Shown: positions 25,642 to 35,622, counted from the first letter of the stretch. The stretch is DNA of 64,000 bases from Bacillus safensis FO-36b (GCF_000691165.1 NZ_ASJD01000010.1:1-64000), one strand, 5' to 3'. Notes: a model not told the origin generated them from the letters alone. Numbers and translations are program-made.

Positions 25642-27342
25642 TTGAATCAGCAATCAAATGAACCATGGTGGAAAAAAGCGGTGGTCTATCAAATTTATCC
25701 GAAGAGCTTTTTAGATACAACGGGCTCTGGTACAGGGGATATCAATGGCGTGACGAAAAAGCTTGATTACATCAAAGAGCTTGGGGCGGATTGTATTTGG
25801 CTCACGCCAATGTATGAGTCCCCGCAGCATGACAACGGCTATGATATTAGTGATTATACAAAAATCCATGACATGTACGGCACAATGACAGATTTTGAAC
25901 GCATGCTGAAGGAAGCGCATGAGAGAGGAATACGAGTCATCATGGATCTAGCCGTTAACCATACATCCATTTTCCATGAGTGGTTTCAAGCCTCGCGTGA
26001 GTCAAAGGATAACCCTTACCGAGATTATTATATTTGGAAGGAGCCAAAAGCGGACGGATCTCCTCCGAATGATTGGCAGTCGAAATTTGGCGGCCCAGCC
26101 TGGGAGCTAGACGAAGTAACAGGAGATTATTATCTCCATTTATATGATGTCACTCAGGCGGATCTCAATTGGGAGAAGGATGAGGTGCGCAGGAAAGTAT
26201 ATGACATCATGCACTTTTGGTTTGAAAAAGGAATTGATGGGTTCAGGCTGGATGTCATCAACAACATTTCAAAGGATCAGCGCTTCTTAGATGATGCCGG
26301 ACAATCTGTGCAAGGCGACGGCCGCATGTACTATACGGACGGGCCGAGAATTCATGAATTTCTGCATGAAATGAACCAGGAGGTTTTTTCGAAATACGAT
26401 AGCATGACAGTTGGAGAAATGTCTTCAACGAATATCGCAGACTGCATTCGGTATACAAGACCTGATCGGCAGGAGCTGGATATGACGTTTAACTTCCATC
26501 ATTTAAAGGTGGATTATCCAAACGGCGAAAAGTGGGCGATCGCACCATTTGATTTTCAAGAATTAAAGTCGATTCTGTCTGAATGGCAGACGAAAATGCA
26601 TGAGGGCGGCGGCTGGAATGCGCTGTTCTGGTGCAATCATGATCAGCCGCGTATCGTCTCAAGATATGGTGATGATGACACGTATCATCAGCAATCAGCG
26701 AAGATGCTGGCGACCACGATTCATCTGATGCAGGGGACTCCTTATATTTATCAAGGTGAGGAAATTGGCATGAAGAATCCTCGCTTTGAGGACATTTCGT
26801 CTTACCGTGATATCGAATCACTCAATATGTACGAAGTCATGCTTGAAAAGGGAAAATCAAAGGAAGAAGCACTCGCCATTTTACAGGTCAAGTCAAGAGA
26901 TAATGCGAGAACTCCAATGCAGTGGACCTCAGAGAAGAATGCAGGCTTCACAACAGGAACGCCTTGGATTGAGCCAGCCGATAACGACATTTCGGTCGAA
27001 GCTGCGTTAAAAGACCGGACGTCCATTTTCTATCATTACCAAGCCCTTTGCAGACTGCGTAAAGAACTTGATGTGATCACATATGGCAGCTTCTCCTTAC
27101 TTTTAGCAGAAGATCCAAAGATTTTTGCTTATGTTAGAGAAAGCAAGAATGAGAAGCTCCTCGTGATCAACCACTTTTATGCAGGGGAGGCGGACTTTAC
27201 GCTTCCTGATGAGCTTGTGCAGGCTGTAGATGAGATGGAGGGGCAAGTCCTGTTATCCAATTATGAGGATGTGCCGGCACATATCAAGGGATTTACGTTG
27301 CGCCCATATGAGTCAATCGTTTATCATTTAACCAAACGCTAG
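25642..27342 (+). CDS. treA: Phospho-alpha-(1,1)-glucosidase / trehalose-6-phosphate hydrolase (TreA)
   Basis: A 566-residue GH13 enzyme that cleaves trehalose-6-phosphate to glucose and glucose-6-phosphate. GH13 motifs: DLAVNHTS (about 99), nucleophile Asp in GFRLDVINN (about 204), acid/base Glu in VGEMSSTN (about 259) and the third Asp in NHDQPR (about 334). The N-terminus WWKKAVVYQIYPKSF is typical of oligo-1,6-glucosidase/TreC enzymes. It starts with TTG at 25642; there is no in-frame ATG before the conserved region, and a stop lies three codons upstream. It begins 15 bases after treP. Confidence 0.94.
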   Translation: MNQQSNEPWWKKAVVYQIYPKSFLDTTGSGTGDINGVTKKLDYIKELGADCIWLTPMYESPQHDNGYDISDYTKIHDMYGTMTDFERMLKEAHERGIRVIMDLAVNHTSIFHEWFQASRESKDNPYRDYYIWKEPKADGSPPNDWQSKFGGPAWELDEVTGDYYLHLYDVTQADLNWEKDEVRRKVYDIMHFWFEKGIDGFRLDVINNISKDQRFLDDAGQSVQGDGRMYYTDGPRIHEFLHEMNQEVFSKYDSMTVGEMSSTNIADCIRYTRPDRQELDMTFNFHHLKVDYPNGEKWAIAPFDFQELKSILSEWQTKMHEGGGWNALFWCNHDQPRIVSRYGDDDTYHQQSAKMLATTIHLMQGTPYIYQGEEIGMKNPRFEDISSYRDIESLNMYEVMLEKGKSKEEALAILQVKSRDNARTPMQWTSEKNAGFTTGTPWIEPADNDISVEAALKDRTSIFYHYQALCRLRKELDVITYGSFSLLLAEDPKIFAYVRESKNEKLLVINHFYAGEADFTLPDELVQAVDEMEGQVLLSNYEDVPAHIKGFTLRPYESIVYHLTKR

Positions 27343-27361
27343 AAAATGGGGCGGAGGGAAA

Positions 27362-28090
27362 ATGAAAGAGAATAAGTTTCGAGTGATTTATGATCAGCTC
27401 GCAAGACGAATTGAGCAAGGTGAATGGCAGGATAAAGGCATCCTTCCATCAGAGCATGAACTTTCTATCATGTACGACACGTCCCGGGAGACGGTGAGAA
27501 AGGCATTAAATATTCTTGTGCAAAATGGCTATATTCAAAAAATCCGCGGGAAAGGCTCTGTATTGCTGAATCGGGAGAAAATGCAGTTTCCTGTATCAGG
27601 TCTTGTCAGCTTTAAAGAGCTTTCCCAAACGCTTGGCCGAAAGACGGTCACAACAGTTCATGAATTTGGTTTAATCAAACCGGATCAGTATATTCAGTCT
27701 CAGCTGAAAATTGATGAACAGACAGACGTCTGGAAAGTCATTCGATCTCGCAATATTAGCGGGGAAGAGGTGATTTTAGACAAGGACTACTTTTTGCAAA
27801 AGCATGTCGAAGTATTGTCTAAAGACATATGCGAAGGATCAATCTACGAGTATATTGAGGGAGAACTCGGTGTATCGATCAGCTATGCTCAAAAAGAATT
27901 TGTGGTAGAGCCATGTACAGAAGAGGACGCCAAGTACCTTGATTTGAAGGGATTTGACCATGTCGTTGTGGTAAAGAATTATGTGTTCTTAGAGGATACG
28001 AGTCTATTTCAATACACAGAAAGCCGTCACCGATTAGACCGCTTCAGATTCGTCGATTTTGCTAGAAGAGAAAAAATGGACAGAGCCTAG
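27362..28090 (+). CDS. treR: Trehalose operon repressor TreR (GntR/HutC family)
   Basis: A 242-residue regulator with an N-terminal GntR winged helix (about 1-70; LPSEHELSIMYDTSRETVRKALNILVQNGYI) and a C-terminal UTRA sensor domain (about 90-235) for trehalose-6-phosphate. GGCGGAGGGAAA precedes the ATG, and it follows treA by 19 bases. It should repress treP from the two operators upstream. Its last codons are inside the first twin terminator. Confidence 0.93.
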   Translation: MKENKFRVIYDQLARRIEQGEWQDKGILPSEHELSIMYDTSRETVRKALNILVQNGYIQKIRGKGSVLLNREKMQFPVSGLVSFKELSQTLGRKTVTTVHEFGLIKPDQYIQSQLKIDEQTDVWKVIRSRNISGEEVILDKDYFLQKHVEVLSKDICEGSIYEYIEGELGVSISYAQKEFVVEPCTEEDAKYLDLKGFDHVVVVKNYVFLEDTSLFQYTESRHRLDRFRFVDFARREKMDRA

Positions 28091-28106
28091 GCTCTGTCCT
28101 TTTCAG
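28078..28106 (+). terminator. Terminator of the tre operon (twin copy 1)
   Basis: GGACAGAGCCTAGGCTCTGTCC is a perfect palindromic stem followed by TTTTC; it contains the treR stop codon. It is nearly identical to 28601-28627. Confidence 0.9.
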
Positions 28107-28158
28107 GTTATGGGAAAAGTAGATGACGAATAGATCACTACTTTCTGGGGGAAAGATG

Positions 28159-28590
28159 ATGAGAGTAAATAGACCATTAAAATTAAGAGATTTAGAAATA
28201 TTCAGTGTGATGAAAGATCAGCAGATTTTATGTTATGTCATCATTGAAGATACGCGAAAACCGTTTACGGCAGAAGACAGAAAGCTGGAACCTTTATGTT
28301 ATATGGATGAAGAAGATATACAAGCGTATTTGAATGTTTTTCATATTTCCATTATCAATGATGAAAAATTAAGTGAAGAGGATTTAACTCTTGTAGAAGA
28401 TTATTTTGCAGACTTTGTGAATAATACAAACTTAACGAATTTTATTATAAGAAATTATGTTCAAGAGGATTTATATGCCGTCGATGATGAAGATGACATC
28501 ACGTTCTTCAATAGAATGCTGCGTCATATAGGATCAGATGAGGTGAAACAATTTGATAAACGCAATTGGATTTATTTATCCCAAGATTGA
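28159..28590 (+). CDS. Unrecognised acidic protein (143 residues)
   Basis: I do not recognise this protein. It is soluble and acidic, and begins MRVNRPLKLRDLEIFSVMKD, then QQILCYVIIEDTRKPFTAED, and ends near EVKQFDKRNWIYLSQD. Several short Asp/Glu clusters (MDEEDIQAYL, LSEEDLTLVEDYF, AVDDEDDITFF) suggest an alpha/beta protein without TM segments. I chose ATG 28159 because GGGGGAAAG lies about 6 bases upstream; ATG 28156 and ATG 28123 are also possible. It is clearly more AT-rich than treR or yfkN and is bracketed by two near-identical terminators, so it looks like an inserted gene. B. subtilis has yfkO here; this is not that protein. Confidence 0.65.
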   Translation: MRVNRPLKLRDLEIFSVMKDQQILCYVIIEDTRKPFTAEDRKLEPLCYMDEEDIQAYLNVFHISIINDEKLSEEDLTLVEDYFADFVNNTNLTNFIIRNYVQEDLYAVDDEDDITFFNRMLRHIGSDEVKQFDKRNWIYLSQD

Positions 28591-28599
28591 GATGAGAAA

Positions 28600-28628
28600 A
28601 GACAGAGCATAGGCTCTGTCCTTTTCTT
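28600..28628. terminator. Terminator (twin copy 2) between the unknown gene and yfkN
   Basis: GACAGAGCATAGGCTCTGTC with T-run, one base different from the stem at 28078-28106. It sits against the yfkN 3' end on the minus strand and can serve both. Confidence 0.88.
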
Positions 28629-31600
28629 TTAGGATGATACATTTTTTCTTGTACGCTTGCGCTGGTAGTAATATAGGATACCGCCTGAGGCAAGCATGAG
28701 TACGCCAATCAATACAGCTGTATACATCATTGTTGCTGTATTCGGGAGTGTGCCGCCTGGGAGTCCGGTTCCATCTTGGTTTGGATCTGTACCTGTACCT
28801 CCGCCTGGCGCTGATGTACCGCCGTCTCCGCCAGTTTGATCTGGCGTTGTTCCAGCTGCCCCGCTTTGGTTGAGTACGGTATATTCGCTGAAGTGTTCAG
28901 TTTGACCTGATACGACACCATTTTCGAACGATCCGTTACTTGTTTTTGCATAACGGTTTTTCTTGCGGTCTACATAATATACACCAGGTTTCTTCGCCTT
29001 TTGAGGCTCATCTAATGTAAAGGATAGTGTGACAGAATCTTTAAAGGTAGAAACCTTTTTCTGATCTTGTTTGATTTGGAAATCATACGTATCCGTTAAT
29101 GCATTTTTCACCTTATCCGTCTTTGTCATCCATATATCTGCGCTTTTCTCGGACAAGTTAGAGAGCGGTAATGCGAGTCCCACTTTGTCATGATAGATGG
29201 TGACGTTTGGATCTTGCTCTCTTTTCTTCAGCTCGGCTACCTGCGCTTTTGATAGAGACAATTGAACGTTTTTCGCTTCGCTCGCTTTGTCTAAATAGAG
29301 CAATGCTTTGTTTGTATGCTGCACATACGTTTGGAATTTCTCATCATCTTGAATGTCATAGGTGCCTTTTCCTTTCGCACGCGGAAGGAACACTTCTTTC
29401 ACCCTGTGATCGATGACAGGAGAAATATGCCCGCCGTCTGCCTGTTCAATTTGCTCTTTGAAGATTTCATAGTCAACATAGCCTAAGTCTTCGCCGTGAG
29501 AGGCTTCTGTAAAGACACTGTAGCCATCTCCGCCTGTGCCAACAAATGCGTTTGTTGCCACGCGGTATGTTTTCTTATCATCAATGTCTGTTAGTTTGCC
29601 GTTTTCGTCTTTCAGTTTGACATCAATGAGTCTGCTGCCAGCTGGTTTACTCAGTGTAAACGTATATTCAATGCCGGCTACATGAGGGAATGCGCCGCCG
29701 CCTTCCTCAATGCCTGAAAGCCCTTGTTCGAGTGCTTTCTTAATTTGGCTGCCTTTTAGATCTGCGACATAGAGTGTGTTTCCAAATGGCATGACCGTTA
29801 AAATATCACCTAAAGTGATATCTCCTTTTTCAATGCTGCCTCGAATTCCGCCGCCGTTTGTGATGGCAAGATCAGCACCAGCAGATTCTTGCGCTTTCTT
29901 CAGCATGCCGTCAGCAATAAAGTTCCCAAGGTTCGTTTCCTTTGCACGGACATGCTCGCGTTGTCCATCTAAGAGGACATCAGCAGACCCGACTTTTTCC
30001 GTTTTTAAATCTTGAATATCTGCCTTGTACTGATCGAGGATCGCTTTTGCATCAGCATCTTCTTTGACAGAGTCATCGATGGTGATGAGATCAAAAGAAG
30101 ATTCCTTTGGCTGTACGACTCCTTTTTGATTAAAGGCCACGTCTACTTTTCCTAAAAATTGTCCGTAGTCTTTTACCTGTGCGACAATCGTTGGTTCTTT
30201 CTTATTGACGACCTTTAATTTTTCAACAAGGGTGTGCGTGTGACCGCCAATGATTAAATCAATACCATCTACTTTTTGAGCAAGCTCAAGGTCACGGTTA
30301 TAGCCAATGTGTGTTAAAGCAATGATTTTGTTGATTTTTTCTTCTGTTTGAATCGTGTTAACTGTTTCTTTTGCTTTCTTGTATGCATCCTTGAATTGAA
30401 TGTTGGGACCGCTGCTGGATGTAATGGCCGTGTCTTCAGTGGTTAAGCCGAATACAGCCACCTTTTCACCGTTTACATCAAGCAGGATGTATGGGTATAT
30501 CCCAGCTTCTTTTTTCTCACCAGCTTTAAATGTCGCTGGCTTTTTCACTAAGCCGCTCAATTGTTTTTCCTTAGAGACATCAACGTTTGATGACACAATT
30601 GGGAATGCAGGCTTTTCAAATTGGTGACGGTTTTTCGCATCTACATCTGAAGCATCACCCGTCAGGAATTGACGAAGAACAGAAGGACCTTTGTCAAATT
30701 CATGATTACCAAACGTCATGGCATCATATTTCATTAAGTTCATTAGTTTTAGGTCGGCAAGTCCTTGCCATTTTGTGAAATATAGGTCACCAGAGAAGAC
30801 GTCTCCAGCATCTAATAAAATGTTGTTTTTGCTTTCGGCTCGAACTTCTTTAATCTTTGTTGCACGTCTTGCTGCATCATCAAGGTGGGCATGTGTATCG
30901 TTTGTATGCATCACCGTTAAATTCCAGTTGTCTGATGCAGGCGGTTCTGTTGTGCCATCCTCTTTAAAGGCTAGCTTGTACACGCCAAGACCATCTGTGC
31001 TGGCGTTACGAACAAAGTCTATGCTGCTTGATTTTTCAGCAAACGGCTTAGCCATAAGAGAAGATTCGAATGTGACTGTTGCGCCTTTGATTGGTGCAAT
31101 GGACCAGTTTTGATCCGCACTTGGGTTGATGGTTTTTTGTTCGATAATATAATCCATCAGTACTTGGCGGTTCTCATCAGCTGAGGCAAGCACCACTTTA
31201 TCTTGCGTCAGATGCGGGAAGCCTCCGCCGCCAGAAGCTCGATAGTTGTTCGTCACGACTAAAAATTCTTGATTGTCAGAGACTGGTTTCCCGTTGTAGG
31301 ACAGGTTTTTAATGCGGTTTGCATTTGCATTGACAAGGGTGCCTGTTGTACTGTACTTAGCAGGCTGCGTCACATCGACTTGATAGGTGATACCATCGAT
31401 CACATCAAAGTTATACGAGCGGTATTCTTCGTTTAAAATAGGCTGTTCATTTGATTCGTTTGGTTTGATTTGATTAAACTGTCCGGCAGACATCTCGAGC
31501 CAGTCTTTTACTTCACTGCCTTTGAGTTTAACAATCTGCACGGTGTTATCGTAAAGGTAGAGATCGCCGATATTTTTAATCGCTAAATCACCTTTTGCGA

Positions 31601-32921
31601 TATTCGTATAATAATTCACACCGTTTCGACCGCCGGCTTTAAACGGGGCGCCTGCAGATAAAATCGGTAAGTTTTTGTACGCGGTATCCTTCATTTTTTC
31701 TTGTGCATACCATTTTTGTGCATCTGTCACAATTTGAATAGAAGGGTCATCCATCACTTGAGCAAAAAAGCTGTTAATGTCTGCTTCTGTTTTACCGACA
31801 GGTTTTCTCACATAATCAAGTGTGTTTTGATGCGTTGTTTGAATGGCATCTTTCACAGTGCTGTTTTGAGAAGTGACTCCTGCAACAGGTTCAATCTTTC
31901 CTGTTCCGTCTGTGACCTTCCATTTGCTGCCGTCAGGCTCTAATGTTAAATCAATGACTCCGAGGTAGCTTCCCCAGTTTTTTGACATGACGACTGGAAT
32001 ACCGTTGATGGTTCCTTTTGAGACATCGAATTTGTCGACGCCGCTATATTCAGCGCTTGGGAATGTGCCGTGCTGGTGGCCGGACACGATCGCATCGATG
32101 CCTTTTGTTTTCGTGGCAAGATCAAAGATCATATTTTCTGACCCTTTAGGCGAAGCGGTTTTTTCAATTCCTGTATGGGCAAGAGCGACGATGATATCTG
32201 CCCCTTTTTCCTTCATTTCAGGAATGGTTTCATTGGCAGATTCGACGATATCCTGCACTTGAACTTGTCCATCTAAATGTTTCTTATCCCACGTCATAAT
32301 TTGCGGTGGAACGAATCCTATGTAACCGACTTTTACAGTTTGTGAAGCTCCGTTTGCATCTTTAAAGGTTTTATCTTGGATCACATAAGGCGTAAAACGG
32401 TGTTCTCCATTTAACTTTTTGACGTTCGCATTGACAATCGGGAAGTTAGCGCCGGCAATGGTACCATCAAGAAATGATAATCCGTAGTTAAATTCATGAT
32501 TGCCAAGTGTTCCTGCATCGTATTTTAGTTTGTTGAGTGTATGAATAATGGGGTGAACCTTTGTTTGATTGATGATACTGTCTTTCTCATTTTTGTAAAC
32601 GTATTCTCCAAGAGGGGTTCCTTGAATCAGGTCTCCGTTATCAACAAGGAGTGTATTTGGATTTTGTGACCGGTGCTTTTCAATCAGCTCGGCTGTTTTT
32701 GCTAAGCCAAACTCATTTGTTTCTTTGTCACTGTAATAATCATAATTCATCATGTTCGCATGAACATCCGTTGTGGCTAAGATGCTGACTTTTACGGCAT
32801 CGCCGTTTTCTATTGCTGCATGAGTAGGTACTGCTGGGAGAATGAGACTAATCATCATAATGGAAGTGAGCAGAATAGACAGGTTTTTCCTTCGTTTAGA
32901 CCTATGTGCTTGCTTCTTCAC
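28629..32921 (-). CDS. yfkN: YfkN, surface-anchored double 2',3'-cyclic nucleotidase / 5'-nucleotidase
   Basis: A 1430-residue exported enzyme with two tandem units. Each has a metallophosphatase domain (unit 1 about 45-330 with ATTDVHANMMNYDYY and LGNHEFNYG; unit 2 about 660-900 with HTNDTHAHLDDA and FGNHEFDKG) followed by a 5'-nucleotidase C domain (NYRASGGGGFPH; TNGGGIRG and GTGGDGYSVF). The signal peptide follows a Lys/Arg-rich start. At the C-terminus a sorting-like signal LPNTA, a hydrophobic helix and RKRTRK tail mark it for sortase anchoring, as for B. subtilis YfkN and YhcR (YhcS sortase). A P/G/T-rich spacer precedes the signal. The GTG at 32921 is preferred because GGCGGAG lies 6 bases upstream. 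Role: scavenging phosphate and nucleosides from nucleotides. Confidence 0.93.
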   Translation of the reverse strand: MKKQAHRSKRRKNLSILLTSIMMISLILPAVPTHAAIENGDAVKVSILATTDVHANMMNYDYYSDKETNEFGLAKTAELIEKHRSQNPNTLLVDNGDLIQGTPLGEYVYKNEKDSIINQTKVHPIIHTLNKLKYDAGTLGNHEFNYGLSFLDGTIAGANFPIVNANVKKLNGEHRFTPYVIQDKTFKDANGASQTVKVGYIGFVPPQIMTWDKKHLDGQVQVQDIVESANETIPEMKEKGADIIVALAHTGIEKTASPKGSENMIFDLATKTKGIDAIVSGHQHGTFPSAEYSGVDKFDVSKGTINGIPVVMSKNWGSYLGVIDLTLEPDGSKWKVTDGTGKIEPVAGVTSQNSTVKDAIQTTHQNTLDYVRKPVGKTEADINSFFAQVMDDPSIQIVTDAQKWYAQEKMKDTAYKNLPILSAGAPFKAGGRNGVNYYTNIAKGDLAIKNIGDLYLYDNTVQIVKLKGSEVKDWLEMSAGQFNQIKPNESNEQPILNEEYRSYNFDVIDGITYQVDVTQPAKYSTTGTLVNANANRIKNLSYNGKPVSDNQEFLVVTNNYRASGGGGFPHLTQDKVVLASADENRQVLMDYIIEQKTINPSADQNWSIAPIKGATVTFESSLMAKPFAEKSSSIDFVRNASTDGLGVYKLAFKEDGTTEPPASDNWNLTVMHTNDTHAHLDDAARRATKIKEVRAESKNNILLDAGDVFSGDLYFTKWQGLADLKLMNLMKYDAMTFGNHEFDKGPSVLRQFLTGDASDVDAKNRHQFEKPAFPIVSSNVDVSKEKQLSGLVKKPATFKAGEKKEAGIYPYILLDVNGEKVAVFGLTTEDTAITSSSGPNIQFKDAYKKAKETVNTIQTEEKINKIIALTHIGYNRDLELAQKVDGIDLIIGGHTHTLVEKLKVVNKKEPTIVAQVKDYGQFLGKVDVAFNQKGVVQPKESSFDLITIDDSVKEDADAKAILDQYKADIQDLKTEKVGSADVLLDGQREHVRAKETNLGNFIADGMLKKAQESAGADLAITNGGGIRGSIEKGDITLGDILTVMPFGNTLYVADLKGSQIKKALEQGLSGIEEGGGAFPHVAGIEYTFTLSKPAGSRLIDVKLKDENGKLTDIDDKKTYRVATNAFVGTGGDGYSVFTEASHGEDLGYVDYEIFKEQIEQADGGHISPVIDHRVKEVFLPRAKGKGTYDIQDDEKFQTYVQHTNKALLYLDKASEAKNVQLSLSKAQVAELKKREQDPNVTIYHDKVGLALPLSNLSEKSADIWMTKTDKVKNALTDTYDFQIKQDQKKVSTFKDSVTLSFTLDEPQKAKKPGVYYVDRKKNRYAKTSNGSFENGVVSGQTEHFSEYTVLNQSGAAGTTPDQTGGDGGTSAPGGGTGTDPNQDGTGLPGGTLPNTATMMYTAVLIGVLMLASGGILYYYQRKRTRKNVSS

Positions 32922-33109
32922 CTGATCTCCGCCTTTCAAATTTTTTTGACCACAATACCTATTGTAGAAATGTTTCGTTAACTTTTGTAGTTATTTTTTG
33001 CAGATTATTGTAAAGATAACATAAATCATACGAATTACCTTGTTGAGGGAATATAAATAAGTCTAAATGCTTATTTTCATCATAAGGGGTTTTCTGATCG
33101 GGATAGGAT

Positions 33110-33134
33110 GTTTGATTTCAATGTACCCGGGTAT
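33110..33134 (+). promoter_or_regulatory. Sigma-B promoter of yfkM
   Basis: GTTTGA (33110-33115), 13 bases, GGGTAT (33129-33134). This is close to the sigma-B consensus and starts about 40 bases before yfkM, a known general stress gene. Confidence 0.85.
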
Positions 33135-33174
33135 AGTGTGTAGTGTAACGATAATCAAGCAGGAGGGTTTCTAC

Positions 33175-33693
33175 ATGGGTAAGAAAATTGCAGTTGTATT
33201 AACAGATTACTTTGAGGATGTTGAATTCACCGAGCCTGCAAAAGCCTTTAAAGATGCAGGCCATGAGGTCACAGTGATTGAAAACGAAAAAGGAAAAACA
33301 GTGAAAGGGAAGCAAGGAGAAGCAGAAGTGAGAGTGGATGCGTCCATTGATAACGTGAAGCCTGAAGACTTCGATGCACTTCTGATTCCTGGCGGGTTCT
33401 CCCCAGACATTCTGCGTGCAGATGATCGCTATGTCCAATTCACAAGAGCATTTATGGACGAGAAAAAACCAGTATTTGCGATTTGTCACGGACCGCAATT
33501 GCTCATTACAGCGAAGACGCTGGAAGGCAGAGGCGCGACTGGCTATACATCCATTCAAGTAGATATGGAAAACGCAGGCGCAAAATTCAAAGATGAAGAA
33601 GTTGTCGTTTGTCAGGATCAGCTTGTGACAAGCCGTACACCTGATGACATTCCAGCATTTAACCGTGAATCATTAAAACTGCTCGCAAAATAA
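33175..33693 (+). CDS. yfkM: General stress protein 18, DJ-1/PfpI family (YfkM)
   Basis: A 172-residue cytoplasmic protein of the DJ-1/PfpI superfamily. The catalytic-type Cys is in the nucleophile elbow AICHGPQLL (about 105), with the usual LLIPGGFSPDILR and VTSRTPDDIPAFN segments. The family includes deglycases and proteases; the exact reaction is uncertain. ATG 33175 follows GGAGGG; the longer frame upstream crosses the sigma-B promoter. B. subtilis YfkM is nearly the same and is induced by heat, salt and ethanol. Confidence 0.94.
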   Translation: MGKKIAVVLTDYFEDVEFTEPAKAFKDAGHEVTVIENEKGKTVKGKQGEAEVRVDASIDNVKPEDFDALLIPGGFSPDILRADDRYVQFTRAFMDEKKPVFAICHGPQLLITAKTLEGRGATGYTSIQVDMENAGAKFKDEEVVVCQDQLVTSRTPDDIPAFNRESLKLLAK

Positions 33694-33714
33694 GCAGTTT
33701 TGACAGGATAAACA

Positions 33715-33746
33715 AAGCCAGCACCTTGCGGGGTGCTGGCTTTTTC
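33715..33746 (+). terminator. Terminator after yfkM
   Basis: Stem AAAGCCAGCACC/GGGTGCTGGCTTT with loop TTGCG, then T-run. Confidence 0.9.
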
Positions 33747-33800
33747 TGCGCATGGATGGAAGAAAGCGGCGTAAACCGCAATCCAGTTTCCTTTGCACGA

Positions 33801-34025
33801 TTATTTTCTTAAGTTTTTTAGCTCGCTTGCGATGGCTTGCATTTCACTTGGGCTGAATGAAGATTTTTTCATCACCATTTGGTGTAGAAATTCAATATCT
33901 TCGTACTTGTCTGGACTGAAGTCCTCGGCTTTGATGACTCCAATGTTCAGCATATTTAACTTTTGCGAAATGTCTTCAATCAGCTGATTGACTTCAGCCG
34001 CTTTTTGCTCTGACAAGGGCGGCAC
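33801..34025 (-). CDS. yfkK: YfkK, UPF0435-family small protein
   Basis: A 74-residue acidic helical protein. The pattern [34 protein letters not shown] is the UPF0435 signature and matches B. subtilis YfkK; it is downstream of yfkM as in that genome. It starts with GTG at 34025 close behind AGGAAAGG. Function unknown. Confidence 0.85.
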   Translation of the reverse strand: MPPLSEQKAAEVNQLIEDISQKLNMLNIGVIKAEDFSPDKYEDIEFLHQMVMKKSSFSPSEMQAIASELKNLRK

Positions 34026-34093
34026 GTCCTTTCCTGCATATGTGTTGAATAATATGTCTATTTTAACAGAAATGCAAAAGAATAAAAGGGCTA

Positions 34094-35449
34094 TTAAGAC
34101 GACACCGAGATGTTTTTCTCCTTTTTCTCCTGCTTGATCTTATCAATGATTCGTTTAGATTCAAACACGACAACCCCAGATAAACCGATGAGGCCGATTA
34201 AGTTAGGAACAGCCATCAGTCCGTTTAGCATATCAGCCACGCCCCAGACGAAATCATTCTTAAACACGGCACCGAAAAAGACAGCAATAACAAACACAAC
34301 ACGATAATACATCACATATGAATCTTTCGCCAAATATGTAAAGCATTTTTCGCCATAATAGGACCAGCCAATAATGGTGGAATAGGCGAATAAAAGTAAG
34401 CCGATTGCAACAATGATTGAGCCGATTGGACCAAGGAAATGAGCAAAGGATAACGAGGTGAGTGCATCACTTTTTTCTGTGACGTACATATCGGCCATGA
34501 CAATTGTGATCCCTGTAATGGAACAAACAATCATCGTATCAATAAAGACTTGCGTCATTGACACAAGCGCTTGACGAGCAGGCATATCTGTTTTGGCAGC
34601 AGCTGCAGCGATTGGTGCAGAACCGAGACCCGCTTCATTGGAAAATACCCCTCTCGCCACACCCCAGCGGATTACGGTACCGATTGCACCGCCTGCAACG
34701 GCTTGACCTGTAAATGCATCCGTAAAAATGAGCCCGACGGCACTTGGGACAAGATCCGCATTCATGACAAGAATGATCAGTCCGCAAATGACGTAGAATA
34801 AAGCCATGACCGGTACAAAAATAGCCGTCACACGGCCAATGCTTTTAATCCCGCCTAAAATCACGAGGGCAGTAAAGGCCGTAATAATAATGCCGGTGAT
34901 CCATGTTGGAATTTGAAAGGTTGAATTCATGACACCAGAAATCGAATTTGACTGCACGAGATTCCCAATCCCAAAGGCAGCCGTAGCGCCAAAAATAGCA
35001 AACAGCACCCCTAGCCATTTTTGCTTCAAGCCATGCTCCAAATAGTACATCGGCCCGCCAGACATTTCCCCTTTTTCATTTTTGACACGGTATTTCACTG
35101 CGAGAACAGCTTCAGCATATTTTGTCGCCATTCCAAAGAACGCTGCAAACCACATCCAAAACACAGCGCCTGGTCCGCCGGCAATGACAGCAGAGGCGAC
35201 CCCTACAATATTTCCCGTTCCAACCGTTGCAGCAAGGGCTGTCATTAATGCTTGGAAGTGAGAAATATCACCTTCTGATGTCTTATCTTGCTTTGAAAAT
35301 GCCAGCTTAAGCGAATAGGGGAGCAGCCTAATTTGAATGAAGAGCACGCGAAAGGTAAGGTAAATCCCTGTCCCCACGATCAAAAACAAAAGCGGCGGTC
35401 CCCATAATACATCATTGATACTGCTGACAATCTGTTCTACCCATCCCAT
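34094..35449 (-). CDS. AGCS-family sodium:alanine/glycine symporter
   Basis: A 451-residue transporter with 10-11 TM helices. AGCS signatures: [34 protein letters not shown] near residue 70 and [21 protein letters not shown] near 265. It imports small neutral amino acids with Na+. In B. subtilis the AGCS gene of this region (yflA) lies between yflB and treP; here that place is empty and this gene lies between yfkK and yfkJ. I cannot decide whether it is a relocated yflA or another paralogue, so no symbol is given. Confidence 0.9.
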   Translation of the reverse strand: MGWVEQIVSSINDVLWGPPLLFLIVGTGIYLTFRVLFIQIRLLPYSLKLAFSKQDKTSEGDISHFQALMTALAATVGTGNIVGVASAVIAGGPGAVFWMWFAAFFGMATKYAEAVLAVKYRVKNEKGEMSGGPMYYLEHGLKQKWLGVLFAIFGATAAFGIGNLVQSNSISGVMNSTFQIPTWITGIIITAFTALVILGGIKSIGRVTAIFVPVMALFYVICGLIILVMNADLVPSAVGLIFTDAFTGQAVAGGAIGTVIRWGVARGVFSNEAGLGSAPIAAAAAKTDMPARQALVSMTQVFIDTMIVCSITGITIVMADMYVTEKSDALTSLSFAHFLGPIGSIIVAIGLLLFAYSTIIGWSYYGEKCFTYLAKDSYVMYYRVVFVIAVFFGAVFKNDFVWGVADMLNGLMAVPNLIGLIGLSGVVVFESKRIIDKIKQEKKEKNISVSS

Positions 35450-35576
35450 ATGTATCCCCCTTTATTTGTTTATTTCTCCTAAAGTGTCACCTTTTTTTGT
35501 ATAATGTGTCAATGCCGATGGGAGTTTTTCTTGCAAAGTTTTCAAAAGAAAAAGGGCTTGATATGATAGAGAAAAG

Positions 35577-35602
35577 GTTTCCGAAAGCAGTTCTTAGGGA
35601 AA
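35577..35602 (+). promoter_or_regulatory. Probable sigma-B promoter of yfkJ-yfkI-yfkH
   Basis: GTTTCC (35577-35582), 14 bases, GGGAAA (35597-35602), about 20 bases before the yfkJ start. It fits the GTTT...GGGWAW pattern, and B. subtilis yfkJ is a stress gene. Confidence 0.65.
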
Positions 35603-35622
35603 AGATAGGAGGAGAATGAAGG

